Of a stretch of 50,009 nucleotides of DNA, positions 45,040 through 50,009 are shown piece after piece (positions within the stretch are counted from its first letter, which is position 1; the number at the start of each line of letters is the position of its first letter). Below the pieces are notes generated by a model. The model searched no databases. It saw only the letters and a program-made list of their open reading frames with translations, and was not told where the DNA came from. The translations under genes and the position numbers were made by a program. The stretch is from contig JACPUR010000031.1 of NCBI GenBank assembly GCA_016192135.1, positions 1-50,009 of the forward strand, written 5' to 3'. The DNA is from Candidatus Tectomicrobia bacterium. Lineage in GTDB: Bacteria; UBA8248.

Positions 45040-48000
45040 TTACTCCCCTCCGGTGGCATCCTCGAAGGCCAGGAGGATGAGGGGCTTTCCGCCGCCGCTC
45101 ATGCGGCGCGCGTTCAGGAGGAAACGCCTGCGCCCGATCTCGGGAAACTCGTGCTCCACCTCGAAATCATTGAAGGCGGCGCTGTTCGTCAGAATTTCAT
45201 TGAGGAGGCGGCGGAGATCCGGGATGTCCCACTCCCCGCCCGCCAGCTCGTAGACGAGTTTCCCCCCGGCCCGCTCCGGCCCGCCCCGGAACACGCGGAA
45301 GAAGGACTGGTTCGCCGAGACGACCCGAAGGTCCCCGTCGAGCACCAGCATGGGCTCCCGCACGGTGTCCACGATGCTGCGGGCGAAGGCGAGGGCGTCT
45401 TGCGTCTCCCGGATCTCCTCGACGTTCATGAAGGTCAGCACCACCCCGGCGATGACGTTCTCCACGGTGCGGTAGGGGAGGATGCGGACCCGGCAGCGGT
45501 CCCCCGCGTGGGTTCGGACCTCCATTTCCTTCATGGCCAGCGTCCGCAGCACCTCGGCGCTCTCGGCGACCAGGTCGGCGTCCCGCAGGTTGACCGTCAG
45601 GTCCCTAATGGGGCGCCCGGCGTCGGAGGGGATCAGGCGCACGAACTTGTCCACCTCCCGCGTATAGCGCTGGATGCGGAGGCCCTCGTCGAGGAAGACG
45701 GCCGCGATTCCGGTGCTGTCCAGGAGGTTCTGCATGTCGGCGTGGGACTGGGTCAGCTCATGGACCTTGACCTCCAGCTCGGAGTTGACCGTCTGGAGCT
45801 CCTCGTTGAGGGACTGAAGCTCCTCCCGCGAGGTCTCCAGCTCCTCGTTCGTGCTCTGGAGCTCCTCGTTCGTGGAGTGCAGCTCCTCGTTCGTGGACTT
45901 AAGCTCCTCGTTCGAGGTCTCCAGCTCCTCGATGGTGGTCTTCAGGGTTTCCTGGGTGCGCCGGAGCTCTTCCTCGAGCTCCATCTCCGCCGCCCGGCGC
46001 GCCTTCCCGCCTTTTCCCTCCGGCCCGCCGGGGGGAGGCGCCGGGGGCGCCTTCAGGAAACTGACCATGAACAGGCCCCGCACCGCCTCCGGCTCGTCGA
46101 GCGGCTTCACCGAGAGGTCGAGGTGCAACTCGCCGCCGTTCGCCTTGACGCCGATGCCGCGGCGCAAGACGTCCTTTTTCATGGCGGCGGCCCGCCGGAG
46201 GGCCGCCGACAGATCGCGGCGAAGCCCTTCTCTCGCCATTTCGATGGCGTTGAAGTTCGGGGCGCCCGACGCGGGCTCCAGGAACTCGCCGGTCCGGCCG
46301 TGGATGAACTCGATCTTCCCGTCCTCGCTCACGATCGCGCACGGAGGGGCGTAGCGGTCCAGCAGGAGAGCCTCCACGGCGGCGGCGATGTTTCCCGCCT
46401 TCGGCCGTTCCTCCGTTCCATCCTCCCGCGGCTTCTTCCTCGATAAGGAAATGGGAAAATCGATCTGGTGGCGGGCGGAGGCGGAGCCCGGCTTCCGCCG
46501 GAAGATTTTCCACCTCGAGTCCGCCGCCTCGAACGAGTCCTCCATCTCGCCCACCGTCTCCGCCGGCCCGATGAAAAGGATCCCGCCCGGGTTCAGGGCG
46601 TAGTGGAACAATGGGAGCAGGCGCTTCTGAAGGTCCGCGTCGAGGTAGATGAGCACATTGCGGCAGGAGAGGATGTCGAGCCGGGTGAAGGGCGGGTCCC
46701 TGGTGATGTTCTGGTCGGCGAAGATGACCATGTCCCGTATCTCCTTCGAGATGCGGTAATGGCTGTCCTGCTTGGCGAAGAACCGCTTTATCCGCTCCTC
46801 GCCGACGTCGGCCGCGATGCCCTCGGGGTAGACGCCGGCCCGGCCGGCATTGACGGCGTCCCCGTCCAGGTCGGTCGCGAATATCTGGACGTTGTGCCTT
46901 CTCTTGCTCTCCTCCAGGTACTCGCGCAGGAGCATGGCGAGAGAATACGCCTCCTCGCCGGTGGCGCAGCCGGGCACCCACACGCGCACGTCCATCCCTT
47001 CCGGCTTGCCGTCGAAGAGCCGGGGCAGGCCGTTCCTGTAGAGACTCTCGAAGGCCGGCGGGTCGCGGAAGAAGTTGGTGACGTTGATGAGCATCTCCTT
47101 GAACAGGAGGTCGATCTCGTGAGGATTCTCCTGCATGAAGCGGATGTAGTAATCCATCTCTTCTAGCTGATGGACGGCCATCCTCCGGTCGATGCGCCGG
47201 TGCAGCGTCGACGCCTTGTAACAGGAGAAGTCGTGGCCGGTGCGGTTCCGGAGGAGCGTGAATATCCGGCGCATGTCTGAGGGCAGCTTCCTCGGCTCCT
47301 CCGGCCCTTTCTTTCCCTTGCCCGGCCCGGACGGCCGCCGCATGAAAGTTTCCGCGTAAAGGACCAGCCGCCGGGGCATCTCCTCCGGCGGCAGGACGAA
47401 GTCCGCCAGCCCCGTCCCGATGGCGCTCTTGGGCATCCCGGCGTACTTGGCGGTGTCCGGCTTCTGGGCCATCACCATGCCGGACTCGGCCTTGATGGCC
47501 CGGATGCCGAGGGTGCCGTCCGTCCCGGTGCCCGAGAGGATGACCCCCACCGCGCGGTTCTTCTGGGTTTCGGCGAGGGAGCGGAAGAAGCGGTCGATGG
47601 GCAGGCGGGGATACTCCTCGGTTTCGCGCTTCTTGGCGCGGAGGACGCCCTTCCCGAGGCTGAGGTACATCCCCGGCAAGCCGACGAACACCGTATCCCA
47701 CTCGAGCCGGGCCCCGTCCCGGGCCTCCGCCACCCGCATTCGCGTCCGCTTGGAGAGGATATCGGGCAGGAGGCTCACGTGGCCCGGGTGGTGGTGCATC
47801 ACCACGATGAAGCACATCCCGGTGTCCGCGGGCGTCGCGCGGAGGAATTCCTCGACCGCCTCGAGCCCGCCCGCCGAGGCCCCGATGCCGACCACGAGGG
47901 AGGGCCCGCCGGCGGTCTCGGACATGCCGGAGCGCTTCCGCTTCGAGGCCTCCCTGGAGGTGATGCCGCCTCCGGCCTCCCGGCTCGCGACCCCGGGCGG

Positions 48001-48102
48001 ACCGGCGGAGGGTCTTTTCCTGGGCGCCTGACGCTTGGCGGGGGATTCCCTGGAGGCGGGCTTCCTGGCCCCGGCGGCGGCTCTTTTCTTCCGGGGAGGC
48101 AT
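45040..48102 (-). CDS. CheB-CheR-PAS fusion protein (chemotaxis-type methylesterase/methyltransferase)
   Basis: 1020 aa. A 60-residue basic Ala/Lys/Pro-rich tail precedes the CheB methylesterase domain: Ser76 in GIGASAGGLEA, a His cluster HHHPGH near 104 and Asp195 in GTGTDGTLG. The CheR methyltransferase follows (about 280-530: VTNFFRDPPAFESLY, RVWVPGCATGEEAYSLAM, LDILSCRNVLIYLD). Then come a PAS-like domain, a long coiled coil (about 710-790) built of repeated STNEELxSTNEELxS units, and two PAS domains at the C-terminus. Such fusions modify signalling proteins rather than flagellar chemoreceptors. No CheA, CheW or receptor gene is near. ATG 48102 follows GGAGGGAG. Confidence 0.92.
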   Translation of the reverse strand: MPPRKKRAAAGARKPASRESPAKRQAPRKRPSAGPPGVASREAGGGITSREASKRKRSGMSETAGGPSLVVGIGASAGGLEAVEEFLRATPADTGMCFIVVMHHHPGHVSLLPDILSKRTRMRVAEARDGARLEWDTVFVGLPGMYLSLGKGVLRAKKRETEEYPRLPIDRFFRSLAETQKNRAVGVILSGTGTDGTLGIRAIKAESGMVMAQKPDTAKYAGMPKSAIGTGLADFVLPPEEMPRRLVLYAETFMRRPSGPGKGKKGPEEPRKLPSDMRRIFTLLRNRTGHDFSCYKASTLHRRIDRRMAVHQLEEMDYYIRFMQENPHEIDLLFKEMLINVTNFFRDPPAFESLYRNGLPRLFDGKPEGMDVRVWVPGCATGEEAYSLAMLLREYLEESKRRHNVQIFATDLDGDAVNAGRAGVYPEGIAADVGEERIKRFFAKQDSHYRISKEIRDMVIFADQNITRDPPFTRLDILSCRNVLIYLDADLQKRLLPLFHYALNPGGILFIGPAETVGEMEDSFEAADSRWKIFRRKPGSASARHQIDFPISLSRKKPREDGTEERPKAGNIAAAVEALLLDRYAPPCAIVSEDGKIEFIHGRTGEFLEPASGAPNFNAIEMAREGLRRDLSAALRRAAAMKKDVLRRGIGVKANGGELHLDLSVKPLDEPEAVRGLFMVSFLKAPPAPPPGGPEGKGGKARRAAEMELEEELRRTQETLKTTIEELETSNEELKSTNEELHSTNEELQSTNEELETSREELQSLNEELQTVNSELEVKVHELTQSHADMQNLLDSTGIAAVFLDEGLRIQRYTREVDKFVRLIPSDAGRPIRDLTVNLRDADLVAESAEVLRTLAMKEMEVRTHAGDRCRVRILPYRTVENVIAGVVLTFMNVEEIRETQDALAFARSIVDTVREPMLVLDGDLRVVSANQSFFRVFRGGPERAGGKLVYELAGGEWDIPDLRRLLNEILTNSAAFNDFEVEHEFPEIGRRRFLLNARRMSGGGKPLILLAFEDATGGE

Positions 48103-48436
48103 CGGAGGCTCCCTCCAGAGGGAGGATTCCCATGCGGCCTTCGCCAGGGCAGCGAGGCGGCCGGGCTAGGATGCGCGAGAAGGCGGGCACCCGCGGCGGA
48201 TGCGGGCCATCCTACCACACCCTTCCCACCCCCGAAAGCAAGCCCTCCCGGATTTCAAACCCCTTGATTTCATGGGACGGACTCGGTTACTTTGGTGCCC
48301 GGACCTGAGGCGGCCGCCCTGGGCGGAGACCCGGCCCGCCCCGGGCATAGTCCACCGCCGCCAGCCACGCCGCCGGCTCGGCGGCCCAACCATAAGGCAG
48401 CGGCCCCGCCTCCCGTTTGCAGGAGCGGTCCAGGCT
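48103..48436. other. Divergent intergenic region
   Basis: 334 bases between the cheB-cheR fusion (minus) and the MurE-like gene (plus). It must hold both promoters, but I could not place a convincing pair of hexamers. The frame open through it is not family-like. Confidence 0.4.
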
Positions 48437-49962
48437 TTGGACAAACCGGTCGCACTGGCGGAGCTGTTCCGCCGCGCGGGGGTCGCGCCTCTCACCAGCG
48501 TTCCGGACAGCCTGACGGTGAACGGCGTGGTCGAGTCCTCCGCGGACGCCCTCCCGGGCGCGCTCTTCGTCGCCCGCAAGGGGGAAACCCACGACGGCCA
48601 CCGCTTCCTCGCCGACGCGGCCCGCCGGGGCGCCTCGGCCGCCGTGGTGGAGAGGGCGCCCGCCTCCCCGCCCGCCTCCCCATCGTGCGGGTCGCGAACA
48701 GCCGCGAGGCGCTGGGGCGGCTCTGCGCCGCCTTCCACGGCTTCCCCTCGGAGAAGCTCCTCCTCATCGGCGTGACCGGCACCGACGGCAAGACCACCAC
48801 CACCCACCTCACCGCGCACGTGCTGCGGGCGGGGGGGCGCCGGACGGCCGTCATCAGCTCGGTCGGGAGCGAGATCGACGGCGGGCACTACACCACCGGG
48901 AACACGACGCCTCCCCCGCCCCTCCTCCAGCGGCTCCTGGCCGAGGCGGCGGCGCGCGGGAACGAGGCGGTGGTGATGGAGGTGTCCTCCCACTCGGTGG
49001 TGCAGCACCGCCTGGAGGGCTGCCGCTTCCGGGGCGGGGTGCTCACCAACGTGGCGGCCGACCACCTGGAGCTCCACGCCTCGCTCAAGGACTACCGCGC
49101 GGCGAAGAAGCGCTTCTTCCAGCACTACGTGGCGGCGGAGGGGCAGGACGACCCCTTCCAGGCGATCAACATGGACGACGCGGTCGGGCGGAGCCTGCGC
49201 TCCCTCAAGGGCGTCCGCACCCACATCTACGGCCTGGCGCCGGGCTGCCCGGTGCGGGCCGAGGAGATATCCTCGGCCAAGCGGCGCATCCAGTTCCGGC
49301 TCGTCACCCCCCAGGGGAGCGTGCGGGTGGCCCTCGCGCTGACGGGCACCTACAACGTGACCAACGCCCTCGCCGCCGCCTCGGCGGGCCTGGCCTGCGG
49401 GGTGCCGCTCGAGGGCATCCGCGAGGGGCTGGAGTCGTTCGGGGGGGTGCCGGGGCGCTTCGCCTACGTGGAGTGCGGCCTGCCCTTCGACGTGGTCATC
49501 GACTACGCCCACACGCCCCAGGCGGTTCGGACGGTGGCGGAGGAGGGCCGGCGCCTCACGGCGGGGCGGCTCATCGCCGTCTTCAGCGCCCCCGGCGGGC
49601 GGTGGGTCCAGAAGCGGGCTGAGATGGGCCGGCTCGTCGGGGAGCGCGCGGACTACGCCGTGGTGACGACCGACAACCCGGGGCACGAGGACCCGGGCGA
49701 CATCGCCCGCGAGATCGTCCGGGGCCTCAAGCGCCGGGCGCCCGCCGAGGGCTACGCCGTCGAGCTCGACCGGGCGCGCGCCATCGAGGCCGCCCTGGAG
49801 GCGGCGCGGCCGGGCGACCTCGTGCTGCTCATGGGCAAGGGGCACGAGGAATACCAGATCATCGGGGACAGGCGCGTGCCCTTCAGCGAGCGCGAGACCG
49901 TCCTCCGCTACGCCGAGCACTGGAAGAGGCGCTCCCTGCGGGAGGCCGCGCTGAAGGATTAG
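48437..49962 (+). CDS. murE: MurE-like Mur ligase, interrupted by a frameshift near 48659-48681
   Basis: The N-terminal Mur domain (LDKPVALAELFRRAGVAPL, GALFVARKGETHDGHRFLAD) is read from TTG 48437, preceded by AGGAG. The central ATPase (GVTGTDGKTTTTHL, MEVSSHSVVQHR, NVAADHLELHASLKDYRAAK) and C-terminal domain (DYAHTPQAVRTV, TTDNPGHEDPGDIA, GKGHEEYQ) are in another frame. The switch falls in two 11-base copies of CCCGCCTCCCC separated by G; removing one copy restores a single frame. Restored length is about 505 aa, normal for MurE, which adds the third amino acid to UDP-MurNAc-dipeptide. Two motifs differ from standard MurE: TGTDGKTT for TGTNGKTT and DNPG for the DNPR that selects diaminopimelate. 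No cell-wall genes adjoin, so it could be a paralogue. Confidence 0.8.
48659..48681 (+). repeat. 11-base tandem repeat at the MurE-like frameshift
   Basis: CCCGCCTCCCC at 48659-48669 and again at 48671-48681, separated by a single G. Deleting one copy joins the two reading frames as VVERAARLPIVRVAN, which is typical of the linker between the first two MurE domains. Confidence 0.8.
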
Positions 49963-50009
49963 CGCCGGGCCCGCGCTCCTCAATAAATTTCAGTTTCCCG
50001 CCGCATCCC

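Overview
The window is a GC-rich (about two thirds G+C by eye), densely coded bacterial chromosome segment. A Tat-type signal, a lipoprotein signal, a periplasmic TlpA-like thioredoxin and a five-heme c-type cytochrome point to a Gram-negative cell plan. LivHMGF transport, molybdenum hydroxylases, LigD/Ku and the GlgE pathway fit an uncultured, metabolically versatile soil, sediment or marine lineage (Rokubacteria-, Tectomicrobia- or Deltaproteobacteria-like). The phylum cannot be fixed from this sequence. No rRNA, tRNA or CRISPR array was seen.

Layout. 1-209: start of a peroxiredoxin-like gene (minus strand) with UGA at the peroxidatic Cys. 516-5729: a branched-chain-amino-acid-type ABC transporter operon (binding protein, LivH, LivM, LivG, LivF). 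5742-10153: a CoxG-like gene facing a three-subunit molybdenum hydroxylase operon. 10361-13293: DUF302 protein, TlpA-like thioredoxin, a Cys-rich NPCAAK repeat protein and a pentaheme cytochrome. 13537-14966: ECF sigma factor and membrane anti-sigma factor. 15092-16120: mannose-1-phosphate guanylyltransferase. 17065-22800: a stress and DNA-repair block (YghA-like dehydrogenase, Rho_N-type small protein, LigD, Ku, CBS protein, rhodanese). 23092-26437: M29/NicX-like enzyme, kelch remnant, small cupin-like protein, type III polyketide synthase. 26867-40379: an alpha-glucan block (GlgB, TreS-Mak fusion, GlgE, GlgX, MalQ) interrupted by two sugar-nucleotide epimerases. 40380-43530: kelch lipoprotein and alpha/beta hydrolase separated by clusters of REP-like palindromes. 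43534-48102: a PAS protein and a CheB-CheR-PAS fusion. 48437-49962: a MurE-like ligase with a frameshift.

Main result. Two genes are interrupted by a single in-frame UGA exactly where a redox-active Cys is expected, and each UGA is followed by a plausible bacterial SECIS hairpin. They are the peroxiredoxin-like gene (HW-UGA-PYC, codon at 63-65) and the rhodanese (YCA-UGA-P, codon at 22606-22608). UGA also acts as an ordinary stop in neighbouring genes, so selenocysteine insertion is a better reading than a reassigned code. Conventional annotation would miss or truncate both.

How the genes work together. TreS-Mak makes maltose-1-phosphate from trehalose, GlgE polymerises it and GlgB branches it. 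These three genes are tightly linked under one plausible promoter, and GlgX and MalQ supply debranching and glucan recycling. The liv operon and the molybdenum hydroxylase are adjacent and could take up and oxidise one organic substrate, but nothing here identifies it. LigD and Ku form a minimal non-homologous end-joining pair. Two further genes (the dehydrogenase at 17065 and the MurE-like gene at 48437) need a frame change to be read in full; these are either real mutations, slippage sites or assembly errors.
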